Shown in pieces: positions 34,001 to 43,396 of a DNA stretch of 64,000 bases. Numbering within the stretch: position 1 is the stretch's first letter; each line of letters starts with the position of its first letter. Position numbers and translations under genes: made by a program. Origin of the DNA: Microglena sp. YARC. Taxonomy: Eukaryota; Chlorophyta; Chlorophyceae; Chlamydomonadales; Chlamydomonadaceae. Location of the stretch: assembly GCA_022414725.1 (NCBI GenBank), contig CM039462.1, positions 50,984,112-51,048,111 of the forward strand. Reading direction: 5' to 3'. A model generated the notes under the pieces. The model had not been told where the DNA came from. It did not search any database and worked only from the letters and a program-made list of their open reading frames with translations.

Positions 34001-34353
34001 CTGCAACTGTGGATTATTCAGTCCCTGCAACTGCAGATTATTCAGTCCCTGCAACTGCAGATTATTCATTCCCTGCAACTGCAGATTATTCATTCCCTGC
34101 AACTGCGGATTATTCAGTCCCTGCAACTGCAGATTATTTAGTCCCTGCTAATGAGGATTATTTAGTCCATGCAACTGCTGATTATTCAGTCCCTGCAACT
34201 GCAGATTATTCAGTCCGTGCAATTGCAGATTATTCATTCCCTGCAACAGCAGATTATTTAGTCCCTGCAACTGTAGATTATTTAGCTCCTGCAACTACAG
34301 ATTATTTAGTCCCTGCAACTGCAGAATATTCATTCCCTGCAACTGCAGATTAT
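19015..34353. repeat. 24-bp satellite array, about 630 copies (15.3 kb)
   Basis: The unit combines CTGCAACTGCAG and ATTATTCAGTCC, with frequent variants GCGG or GCTG for GCAG, TTTAG for TTCAG and CCATG for CCCTG. Because 24 is a multiple of 3 and most frames lack stops, four of six frames stay open over hundreds of codons (for example ATADYSVP or GLNNLQLQ repeats). That is a consequence of the unit and is not evidence for coding. The copies near 19-25 kb are more diverged and structured; from about 25.9 to 32.9 kb single-base and multi-base indels are frequent; the last 1.4 kb is regular again. Confidence 0.95.
21839..25972. repeat. Higher-order repeat of ~1.5 kb inside the 24-bp array
   Basis: The variant pattern of the 24-bp units between 21839 and about 23310 recurs almost identically at 23325-24800 (offset 1477 bases), and a third, rearranged copy follows at about 24975-25970 (offset 1650). 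Diagnostic variant units include GATTACTTGGTCCCTGCAAT, GTCCGTGTAACTGC and GATTATCATTACCTGC. This indicates segmental duplication or unequal exchange of large blocks. Confidence 0.8.
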
Positions 34354-35050
34354 TCAGGAAATCAGGCTCTGATACTTTCTTCTCGAATTCAGCAAGGCTT
34401 CGTCAGAACATTCAAAAACCACATAATGTTCATCTTGAACTTTTCCATAATCACGAAGGTGACACACTCTATCCTTCTTAGGAACAATTGGACGTTTCCA
34501 TATATCATTTTCCACTTACAGGTAGTGGGAGAAAGTTACAAATCTAGGCATGTTACTCACCACCTTGTGAGGTAGGTCTCGGATGAGATGATTGAGCATC
34601 TCAGGTTTTCCACTTTTATCCCACGAGGAGGACATCCAGGTCTGGTACACAGCATTCTTCCTTCCTTGTGATCCTGATATTTCATCTGTAGGGCGTGTAT
34701 CTGAAGACTGAGTACTGAAGTAAAAGAAAAGATGATTGGAGGATATATAGGACTTTTTCCACTTTGTTCCAGTTAACTGGTTTAAGTTTCAAAGGTCCCA
34801 CACCTCCACGTAAATTGGTGGCCAATGATTCATCCTGGGAATCTTCCAAAGAGTACAACGTCGCTAGGACATCAGACACATCCTTGCTCCAATAGTCTTG
34901 CGTTCTCTGGCCATATTGAGATTGGCAAGGGCGACGTACCTCATCATGCCAGAATCACTATCACAGTATTTCACTAGAGATTTACAGAATTTGATCACTG
35001 ACTTCAACCAGTAATAGTGCATTGGGAATTGGCATGTTTCTTTTCATGCA
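34354..35050 (-). pseudogene. Non-LTR retrotransposon C-terminal fragment
   Basis: Read on the minus strand, one frame has WLKSVIKFCKSLVKYC, MMRYVALANLNMARERK and, after a frame change, DVLATLYSLEDSQDES, MLNHLIRDLPH, WKRPIVPKKDRVCHL, and finally a KVQDEHYVVFECSDEALLNS segment ending in YQSLIS and TGA at 34354. The last part is the Cys/His-type tail typical of LINE polyproteins (CxxC-like, H, C with VQDEHxVxxC). Several frame changes and a missing cysteine show it is dead. The 24-bp satellite begins exactly at its terminal TGA. It is probably the 3' end of the same element as the minus-strand fragments at 40.85-41.23 and 48.78-49.87 kb. Confidence 0.6.
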
Positions 35051-35489
35051 ATATGTTGAGGCACGTGCTCAGGGAACTCAGGGAACGCGCCAATCTCTGT
35101 ACCGTCTCTGAGTGACTGTAACGTCTCTCGACTGTCTGACGCGTACCTGTATCTGACATTTCTGGTTTTCCAGATATTCTGTAACGCACCAATCAACTCT
35201 TCAAGCTTTTGCACATTACACAAGCCGAGCAACACTCGCAACTCACGAGCATCCGCATTTTACGCCGCATTGCAACCAAACCACTGACAAGCACTTCAAC
35301 AATCTCGGCGGACCTCCAGGGAGCCAGGCGCACCTCGAAACTCACTCAACTGCAACTAGCTAAGCCAACGTATACCCAATCGCACTTCCAGCCAATAGCA
35401 GATTATTAATGAAGCATTAGCCACAAGCAGTTTCGCGGCTTCAGCTGGATTCTCTAGAGCCTGGCGAATGATGATTAGGCGACGTCATC
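35051..35489. other. Unique sequence upstream of the BED-finger ORF
   Basis: No gene is recognised. CTCAGGGAAC occurs twice in tandem at 35068-35087 and in inverted orientation at 40840-40849, which could be the ends of a hAT-type element. ACGTCTCT-like phrases recur at 35095-35135. A 65-codon minus frame here has no recognised domain. Confidence 0.3.
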
Positions 35490-35750
35490 ATGTCCCATAA
35501 TGCTGGATCCCGTGTAGGTAAACAGCGTAGCCAGCGTTGCAACTTGGACGTTTACAACCATTTCCACGAGTTGCAGGGAGCAAACGGCGAGACTGTATTC
35601 GTCTGCAGGCACTGTAAAACCTCCCTTGGAAAGAGTGCAGTCTACAACCATGCACAACCCATGAAGTGCCAATTCGCAGCTCTCTTTTCAAGCGCTACTG
35701 GAGGGGCACTAAGTGCTGGAAGTGAAGATCCCGTGCTGGTGGGCTTGGGA
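35490..35750 (+). CDS. BED-type zinc finger N-terminus, probable hAT transposase remnant
   Basis: The ATG at 35490 opens a frame encoding a basic start, then DVYNHFHELQGANGETVFVC and RHCKTSLGKSAVYNHAQ followed by MKC. This gives the BED pattern: two N-terminal aromatics (YNHF), C-x2-C, then H-x5-C. BED fingers bind DNA and usually sit at the N-terminus of hAT transposases or proteins derived from them. The frame remains open to 36395, but after about residue 85 it becomes Gly/Trp-rich over a G-rich tract and then Thr/His-rich, so the coding part probably ends or splices near 35750. No catalytic (DDE, dimerisation) region was found within reach, so this is a fragment or a non-autonomous element. 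Confidence 0.5.
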
Positions 35751-36345
35751 CTGGGGAAGGGGGAGAAGGGAATGGGAATGGTGGTGGTGGAGGGGGGGAG
35801 GCTGTGGTGGGTTGGGAAACGCTGGGGTCGCTGGGGAAGATGGATTCTGTGGGGTGGGTGGGGGCAGAAAGGGCAGCTATGGAGGCTGAGGTGGTGCTGG
35901 GAGCAGCATTGGTGGTGCCGGAGTTCCGGGTGGTGCAGGCTGCAGAAGGGTGGCACACATTTGCTTTCTGGAGCATTCGACATCCAACTGCAGGGGGGAA
36001 GGAGGAGGGGTGGGGGGTGGGGGGAGACTCTAGAGATCTGTGGTTGCAACTGCAGACCAGTTAAAAACTCACCACCTCCTGATTTCACAGCCCCGGCGCA
36101 ATACAGCCAACTCGCACGCAACATAGAGACATGTTGCGTGGCCTGCCTCTCCACTGACAAATATCTCCCCCGACCCACCTATCTGCTGCACACACACGAG
36201 CACACACACACAAAAAACTCATCTGCACCCCCAGCACATACAGGCAGCTTTGGTCGCCTTACTCTTTGCATTGCATTCCCCTCCCACCGCAAACACACTA
36301 CCACCTCACATACATACGCACACTACCATGCACTCCTCAGCTACA
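35751..36345. other. G-rich tract and CA-rich sequence, no supported gene
   Basis: G-rich purine sequence (35755-36040) with GGGGGG runs is followed by CACACA-rich sequence to 36345. The frames on both strands mirror this composition. The minus frame is Pro/Ser/His-rich and is not recognised. Confidence 0.4.
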
Positions 36346-37645
36346 CGCACACCGCAGGCGTGGCAGACAACATGTACAGCAGCTCCAGCTCGTAAGGTCT
36401 GTACATTGCAGGCGCCAACCTTTATATATTATATATACAGCTGCTAGGCAGCTGCTAGTCCAGTGGGCTGCTATATGTACTGCAGACGACCGGCTGAGTT
36501 AGTCATGTGCTCATATTGGAGGCATCTGCCTAGTTTGGTGTTCTGCAGAGTTGAAGTGTTGAGGTTAGATTGCAGGCGTGGCAGACAATATGTACAGCAG
36601 CTCCAGCTTGTAAGGTCTGTCCATTGCAGGCGCCAACCTTGTTTATATTATATGTACAGCTGCTAGGCAGCTGCTAGTTCAGCAGTGGTCTACTATATGT
36701 ACTGTAGACGACCGGCTGTGCTCATATGCTCATATTGCAGGCATCTGCCTAGTCTGGTGATCTGCAGAGTTGAAGTGTTGTGTTTAGATTGCAAGGGTGG
36801 TAGACAATATGTAGAGCAGCTCCAGCTCGTAAGGTCTGTCCATTTCAGGCGCCAACCTTTTTATATTATATGTACAGCTGCTAGGCAGCTGCTAGTTCAG
36901 CAGTAGTCTGCTATATGTACAGGATACAACCAGCTGGATTAGTCGTGTGCTCATATTGCAGGCATCTGCCTTGTCTGGTGATCTGCTGAGTTGAAGTGTT
37001 GTGGTTAGATTGCAGGTGTGGCAGAAAATATGTACAGCAGCTCCAGCTCCTAAGGTCTGTCCATTGCAGGCGCCAACCTTTTTATATTATATGTACAGCT
37101 GCTAGGCAGCTGCTAGTTCAGTGGTCTGCTATATGTGCAGGAGACGACCAGCTGAATTAGTCATGTGCTCATATTGCAGGCATCTGCCTAGTCTGGTGTT
37201 CTGCAGAGTTGAAGTGTTGAGGTTAGATTGCAGGTGTGGCAGACAATATGTACAGCAGCTCCAGCTTGTAAGGTCTGTCCATTGCAGGAGCCAACCTTTT
37301 TATATTATATGTACAGCTGCTAGGCAGCTGCTAGTTCAGCAGTGGTCTGCTATATGTACTGTAGACGACCAGCTGAATTAGGCATTTGCTCATATTGCAG
37401 GCATCTGCCTAGTCTGGTGATCTGCAGAGTTGAAGTGTTGTGGTTAGATTGCAGGTGTGGCATACAATATGTAGAGCAGCTCCAGCACATCGTGTCTGTA
37501 CTTTGCAGGGGCCACCCTTTTATATTATTTGTACAGCTGCTAGTCCAGTGGTCTGCTATATGTACAGCAGACGACCAGCTGAATTAGTCATGTGCTCATA
37601 TTGAAGGCATCTGCCTTGTCTGGTGATCTGCAGAGTTGAAGTGTT
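36346..37645. repeat. ~218-bp tandem repeat, six copies
   Basis: Copies start near 36350, 36570, 36790, 37010, 37230 and 37450. Each has GTGGCAGACAATATGTACAG, CAGCTCCAGCTCGTAAGG, the dyad CAGCTGCTAGGCAGCTG, TCTGCTATATGTAC and GGCATCTGCCTAGTCTGGTG. The last copy lacks part of the dyad region. A copy of the unit's first part overlaps the end of the BED-containing frame. Short Cys/Arg-rich frames recur in each copy but are interrupted, so no gene is called. Confidence 0.85.
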
Positions 37646-38480
37646 GTGTTTTCGAAACCTCGCACCTTTCTGAATCTCGCAGACGCTCTTTAAGGCACCA
37701 CGACATAGCTCTTTCCCCACTTCATGCCATGCAGCTATTGGTGCTATATGGTGGGTGCTGTAAGGTGGGAGCCTGAAGTTAGGGGCTTTAAGTGGGGGTG
37801 AAGTTGGGGGGGATTTAAAATTTAGGGGGGGGGGGGGGGGCAGCCCTCCTCAAGCTGTATACACAGGGTGACAATTCCAATATTTTGTTTACTCCAGCTT
37901 ATGCCCAGGATAACTCATTGAAGCCACACTTGAATCTGTATTGAATTTGAAAAATGTAAAAGGGATTCCGCCATCCGCCCTTGGTAACCTGGGCTAATCA
38001 ATGGAGCGCCCAAAATATGTAACATCCGCCAACCTTGATTTTGAGTGCCATCCGCCATCTCTTTTTTCCGCCAACGTATAATACGCCGGCAATAACCTCC
38101 TTAGAACAGATTGGATTGGATTGCTATAATGTTTTCAGCTGCCCTGACTCCGTGTTGCTAACTGTCATCTACCCACAGAAACCAGGAATATATGATCATA
38201 CCTCCCGTGGAACGAAGGGATTTAAGTTGCTCGCCGTCTTCTGGTGGAGTAAACACAGGCAGTACTACTCCATACTTTAAATAACCGGATACCGGATACG
38301 TGAATTTGAACTCTATTACAGTGTTACTTCTTACATCATCCGTGTAAAGATAGTTTAAAAATATGCCTATGAGTGTAGGTGTCTAGTTGACTTAACACCG
38401 ATATTAAACACGATTTATGTCCATGCATTGAAATATAGTAATGATACCGTTAATTGTATTTCCCGGTATATGTGGGCCAG
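37646..38480. other. Unique non-coding sequence with a 16-base G run
   Basis: A G run lies at 37825-37840. ATCCGCC-type phrases recur at 37970-38080. No domain is recognised in the short frames present (largest about 80 codons). Confidence 0.4.
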
Positions 38481-38490
38481 TCTATTTATA

Positions 38491-39130
38491 TCAGAGATTA
38501 ATCACTGCCATGATGCGGTTAAGTGCTTGGCAAACTCGACAAACACAGCTATGGCAGTCATACAGTGACAATCTGCAAGACCTGTCCTGGCACAGCATGG
38601 CTTGAAGGAACCTGCCCCCTTCTGCAAATGCTTCACGCACACTCCCAGCACAGCCCAGGGCACCACCCTGGCATACACCCCTGGCATACACCCCGCGCCC
38701 CTTCGCTCGAATCGGCAGGACCAAACGCCAGTTTCTGCTGGTACGCAAACAGCAAGCGATCAGAGTCGCAGGCGTTGTATTGCTCATTGCGCATGCTATT
38801 GTGATTAATAGTTGAAACATCCCGAGAATGCTACCGAATAATACAAAGGCTCCATTCCAAGTTGTTGGGGGCCCCAACAACTTGGAATGCTTGCAGGCCA
38901 ACAATATATCCTTAGAAGCTGGCACCTTGGGTACGCGATGCCCTGTCCTGCTGTCCGCCCTGCCCTGATCTGGTCCCCTTGACCTTCCATGCCGTACTTC
39001 CCTCTCCATCCACTGCCATCCTCCCCATCATGCACAACCCTGCATCCTGCCCTTCATAGCTCTTTAACGCATGCCCTTTATCACATCCCAGCCCCTTGCC
39101 GTGCTCCCTGCCCTTCATAGATTACCATAC
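38491..39130. other. Unique sequence; unassigned minus frame of 172 codons
   Basis: A minus-strand frame (38491-39009) is open but overlaps several others of similar size, contains no domain I recognise, and crosses a perfect palindrome. I do not call it a gene. C-rich CCCTGCCCTTCATAG-like phrases recur at 39040-39120. Confidence 0.3.
38853..38889. repeat. Perfect 18-bp-arm palindrome with a 1-base centre
   Basis: CATTCCAAGTTGTTGGGG is followed by a single G and then its exact reverse complement. The arms stop at 38852/38890, where the bases no longer pair. Such a near-contiguous inverted repeat would form a cruciform or a snap-back hairpin. Confidence 0.95.
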
Positions 39131-39179
39131 CATACAGATAGCCATCACATTGTAAGTTCAGCTCTTAATTCTTTATGAC

Positions 39180-39930
39180 ATCCTCATTGGCTCAGATCAT
39201 GTTACTCGGGTCACCTCATCACTCAGCGTATCTCACTCAGCATTGTTGATTTGTTGGGGACTTAGGCAACCTTTCATGTGGCTTTAAAAGGTGCATGTGT
39301 GTGTGTGTGTGTGTGGTGGTGGTGGTGGGGGGGGTCAAAAAGGGGGGCGGAAAAGGGTGCCAAAGACCTGCCAAAGACCGCCTAAATTTGCAATGCAGAT
39401 CATCTCATTCAGCTTGTCTCATCCCTTAGCCCAGAAAATTAGCGCATCTCACTCATCCCATCTCTCTTAGTTCATCTCCTCACTTAGCGCATCCTTCTTA
39501 GCTCAGCTCATCACTCAGCTCAGCTCATCCCATTCACCTTATCTTCTCACTTAGCGCATTTCGCTCAGCTTAGCTCAGCTCACAGCTCGCTCAGCTCATT
39601 CCATTGAGCTTATCTTCTCACTTAGCGCATCTCGCTCAGCTCAGCTCATCAATCAGTGCATCTCACTCATTTCATCAGACCTAGCTCATCTCATCACTCT
39701 GCGCATCTCATCACATAGCGCATTTCACTCAACTCATATCATCGCTTATCGCATGATCTCACTCATCTCATCTCATCACTCATTGCATCTCCTCACATGG
39801 TGCATCTTACTCAACTTTTTCGTCGCTTAGCGCATCATCTCACTCATCTCATCTCATCACTGAGCTCATATCTTCACTAAGCGCATTCATCACTCACAGC
39901 ATCTCACGCAGCTCATGTGGTCCCTCAAGG
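39180..39930. repeat. Degenerate TCATCTCACTCAGC repeat region with (GT)n
   Basis: A GT microsatellite lies at about 39295-39320. From 39390 to 39920 phrases such as CTCATCTCATCACT, TAGCGCATCTCACTCA and CAGCTCAGCTCATC recur without a fixed period, an old degenerate satellite. From 39931 to 40410 nothing is recognised. Confidence 0.6.
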
Positions 39931-40410
39931 CTACCGGCTATAAAGAGGGCTGGCTGCTAGGCACTCTTGAGTCTTGAAGGATGGGATCTCTTGAGACTTT
40001 ATTACTCACAGACATAGTAGGATTAGTAGCTAGTGGAGGTGCGGTCCCAAGCATATAATTCCCATATAAGCAGTATGTGTCTTGTAGCTAGTTGCCTTGC
40101 TGACAATCTAAAGGAGTAATGCACTGCCATGTATCACAAATTGTACAACTGGTAGGATGAAGGGTGGCACGTTATTTGAGTGGTTGCTTGATTATTATAA
40201 TTTGTTGATTTATTTGTGGTCAGAAGAGTTAGAAATATTACGAGTGGGGTTCGCCTTACAGTAGTGGGTCAGTTTGCTTGTATAATGGTGTTTAATTGTA
40301 GCTACCTGTCTATCAAGTTGTTGAGAAGTACAACTTTACTTAATATGTATGTAAACTAAATCATGGGATGATTTTATGATCACCATGAACAATTTGTAAT
40401 ACAATTTCGA

Positions 40411-40834
40411 GATTATCTGAAGAGTATCCAGGTACGTATATCTCTGCTCATTTCAAATTATTATCTCAGATATTTATCTCAGGTATTGTACATATACTAT
40501 CTAGCTGTTATCTAGGTACCACAGTTACAGGCGCATGTACTGTTTCAGATATTGTTTAGAAGCTATCTAAACAGTATCTAGAAATACTGATATCCGTTTC
40601 TAGATATTGTTTAGATATTCTCTAAGCAGTATCTAGACATACAGATCTCCGTATCTAGATATTGTTTAGATACTCTCTAGGCAGTATCTAGATACTACAG
40701 ATATCAGTATCTATGCACCAGTATCTGTGATATCTAGATACCATCTAGATAGTATCTGTTTAGTATCTCAGATAAATATCTGAAATAATAATTTGAAATA
40801 AGAAGGTAAGTATCTGGATACTCCTCAGATAATC
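40411..40834. mobile_element. 424-bp foldback (MITE-like) element
   Basis: The left end GATTATCTGAAGAGTATCCA and the right end TGGATACTCCTCAGATAATC are inverted copies. Similarity continues inward for about 75 bases, including TTTCAAATTATTAT and TCAGATATTTATCT. The interior is made of TATCTAGATA and AGTATCT motifs that also self-pair, so the whole element can fold back. It has no coding capacity. A target duplication is not obvious (left flank TTTC GA, right flank GGTCGG). Confidence 0.8.
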
Positions 40835-40849
40835 GGTCGGTTCCCTGAG

Positions 40850-41229
40850 TGTGCACAGATCGCTTTACTCATTGGACACATTTTCATAAAACCAGCATGC
40901 CTCATATAAATATTTGTAGATGCTACTTTGTCTTTGCTGGTAGCACCAAGAAGATGTTGAATGAGACCAGTGCTCCAGATTTGAGAGCCATGCATTCCAG
41001 CAGAGAGGGCAAAATACTGGAACAGCCACAGCATGGCGTGTGGTCTCTCCTTAACTTCATACTCTTCACCAATTACTGTTACACGCTTGATCCCGGCCAA
41101 AAAAAGTTGAGCTGCGTATTCAGAAGCATGTTTTGATGCATCCCTTCTTATTGAATACCACACCAAGGTATTTGAACTCTGAAACGCTCTCCAGACTTTG
41201 ATCGTTTAGACGAAAATCAGAAGAGTGTG
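40850..41229 (-). pseudogene. Non-LTR retrotransposon post-RT fragment
   Basis: The minus strand from 41229 encodes SSDFRLNDQSLESVSEFKYL followed by GVVFNKKG; after a frame change near 41130 it continues with LFLAGIKRV, LWLFQYFALSAGMHGSQIWS and ATSKDKVASTNIY then MRHAGFMK. The FKYLGV motif and the 'GxYGxxxW' type segment are characteristic of the region just after the RT domain in LINE polyproteins. The fragment is bounded at the high end by the junction with the gypsy-bearing segment and at the low end by an inverted-repeat end and the MITE. It is not functional. Confidence 0.65.
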
Positions 41230-41640
41230 ACACGGCTAGATGGGTGTTAAGGGTGCATTATCTGTTAGAACTGAGATTAGAGGACTGGTGAAATCAACTC
41301 CGTACAATTGAGTGCTCACATGGTCGAGCCCACTTCCCTACCCCTTGGTACCCCTGGGCACGAAAACAACCAAGGTTCAATTCCTGAGACAAAATAACCC
41401 CGGGTCATAAAGTACCTTTGATCCCAGCTGGCCAACTAGTCACGCAACTAACACGGGCAGGGGGGGATCTCCACGGTTGCGTTTGCTTCACTGGGTCTTT
41501 CCGAACTTGGATACTATGGAAAAATGCTTCTCGCCATGATTAGAGGGGGTGGTTCGATTCCCCTCGGTATGTATTACCGCACAGATGACTGGTGACAACT
41601 CCGTACAATTGAGTGCTCACATGGCCGAACCCATTTTCCT
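41230..41640. other. Junction region with a duplicated ~55-bp block and a tRNA-like B box
   Basis: CTCCGTACAATTGAGTGCTC then ACATGG and a TTCCTACCC-like tail occur at about 41298-41345 and again at 41599-41645. Between them, CTTCACTGGG at 41488 and GGTTCGATTCCCC at 41551 resemble the A and B boxes of a tRNA-derived SINE. The low end begins TGACACGG directly after AGTG. The segment joins the 3' truncated gypsy RT at about 41640. Confidence 0.35.
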
Positions 41641-42000
41641 ACCCATTTGCTGGGGGGTGAGACCGTGGTTGCTGACGTCAAAGCCCAGGAAGTCCACGGC
41701 GTCCAGCGCAAAGCAGGATTTATCAGGGATGCGGAGACCAACGTTGATAAGGCACTGTAGCACGGCTTCCACGTGCCGGATGTGCTCTGCAAAGGTAGCG
41801 CTATGGATGAGGATGTCATCGATGAACACCTTGCAGAATCTTAATAGGAACACCTTGCAGAATCTTAATAGGCCCCGTTTGCCCAGTTCAGTCTCCATGA
41901 CCTTCTGGAAGTATGCGGGGGCCTGCTTGAGGCCGAATGGGACGCGCTTAAAGCTGCTTGTCCCACCAGAAGGCTGAAAAATCCTGGGATGCCTCTGCAA
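41617..42000 (-). pseudogene. Ty3/gypsy reverse transcriptase, palm part with FIDD box, truncated
   Basis: This minus-strand frame continues the RT of the upstream frame after a shift near 41955. It has FKRVPFGLKQAPAYFQKVME (motif B region), VFIDDILIHS (motif C, FIDD in place of YxDD) and VDFLGFDVSNHGLTPQ (the end of the RT fold). A 24-base direct duplication makes RFCKVFLLRFCKVF just before the FIDD box, an insertion that should damage the palm. The element stops at about 41640, where unrelated duplicated sequence begins, so RNase H, integrase and the 3' end are absent. It is inactive. Confidence 0.85.
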
Positions 42001-43384
42001 GGTGGACTTGGTAGAAGCCAGATCGTAGGTCGACCCGTGTGAACCACTGTGCGTCTCCTAGGTCTTGAAACAACTCCTCTGCGACTGGGTAACCAGTATG
42101 CATGTCCTTGGTCAGGAGGTTGATGGCTTTATAGTTGTAGCACACCCTATTCGCGGTGTACTGGCCATCAGGTCCTTTCTTCAAGGCGACCACTGCGTTG
42201 GCTGCGTGTGGTGCAGAAGGGGCTGGCTCAATGAAGTGCAGCATCTGCAGTTCTGCGCAGACTTTGTCTTGGGCGAGCTTCTCTATGGGAGGCTTGCGGT
42301 AGGGGCTGGTGAAGGCTTGCTTGTCATTGTCCTTCTTGATATCTAGGGGGGGTACACAGCCTTTGTACCCCTCACGTAGATTCTGCATGACCTGGTGGAG
42401 GGCGGTTGCTCCGTTGACGGTGTATGGAGTGTGAGTTTCATCCAACTCTCCATAGCGGCGGTATCCGCCTGGGAATGTGTTGGGGCTATACACGAGCACT
42501 ACCGCTTGGTCCATATGGATCAAGTGATTCATATAGTCAGCAAGAAGAGGTTTCCCTCTGAAGACTGGACTGGAGCGGCGGCTATGTGGCCAGGCAACGT
42601 TCTCGATGGCGTCGGCAGACGCTGGTGTTATGATGAGGACGGATCTGCTAACCATACGAGATGCCACGGCGAGCTGGTACGCGTCAAGTACTGTTCGCAA
42701 GTCCCAGTCTCGGTTGAGGACGGACTGGGCAACGATGTTTTGCTCTCTCATGAGGGCTGCGAGCACTAGCGCGAACAGCAGGAAGAATCGGACCGCCAGG
42801 GTCTCATCTACCACTGAGTTGTCGAAGTAATATGCTTTGACGGAGCAGGACTGCCGATGTACTTGGTGTGCACTGTCAAAGTGGACCCACACTGGGTTGT
42901 CGAACTCTGTAGTTGACTTGAGGAGGGGGCCTGGGATACCTCCCCGTCTGGGGTGGAGGAGCCTGTGTATCACGGCGCTGGAGGGGTGGTCAGGGATGGC
43001 GACTCGGGCGTTGTGCCATGCCCTAGGATTGTCAGGTGCTCGTATGTGAGTACGAGTTTGGGGTTCATCGGGAGGCACGCCAGAGAGGGTCCACGTGAGT
43101 GTTGCCTCGTCGTAGACTGGTATGGGCTGGATGTCGTCATGAGCATGGACTTCCTGGGCTGGGGCTATCAACCACTGGCCGTCCTGCGGGAGTAGGTGCG
43201 CAGCGTACACGCCCAATTGGCTCCAGTTTCCCTCTCCTTCTTCGTCAAATGAGGAGTCGACCAGCTGTTCAACGACGAAAGTGGGGACAGGAGCCAGACC
43301 ATCGCCGTCTGGGCCATGTCGTCTTACGAGAACCGCGGGCGGTCCAGCAGCTTGTACTTGAGGCAGTTGTGCCATCTCTGGCAC
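41948..43384 (-). pseudogene. Ty3/gypsy pol: linker and N-terminal reverse transcriptase
   Basis: A 478-codon minus-strand frame. About 340 residues are a linker of unknown fold; from about residue 350 it is RT: KPPIEKLAQDKVCAELQMLH, VVALKKGPDG, RVCYNYKAINLLT and QWFTRVDLRSGFYQVHL (motif A with the first catalytic Asp), then FSAFWWDKQL and a stop. The next RT segment (KRVPFGL) follows in another frame only a few bases later, so a small deletion broke the ORF between motifs A and B. An upstream protease frame overlaps closely at 43397, giving the gag-pro-RT order of Ty3/gypsy elements. Confidence 0.85.
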
Positions 43385-43396
43385 GAGACTTAGTAC

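Noticed and set aside
19015..34353. Dozens of open frames (ATADYSVP, LQLQIIQS, GLNNLQLQ repeats, up to 388 codons)
   Set aside because: The 24-bp period is a multiple of three and most frames of the unit lack stops, so openness is expected on several frames at once; no start context, non-repeat domain or splice signal supports a gene.
13474..34353. CRISPR-like regular repeats
   Set aside because: Units are contiguous with no unique spacers, and the setting is eukaryotic; this is satellite DNA.
38491..39009. 172-codon minus frame as a gene
   Set aside because: It has no recognised domain, competes with overlapping frames on both strands and runs through a perfect palindrome.
41230..41640. 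3' LTR of the gypsy element
   Set aside because: No similarity to the candidate 5' LTR at 48492-48780 could be found by eye.
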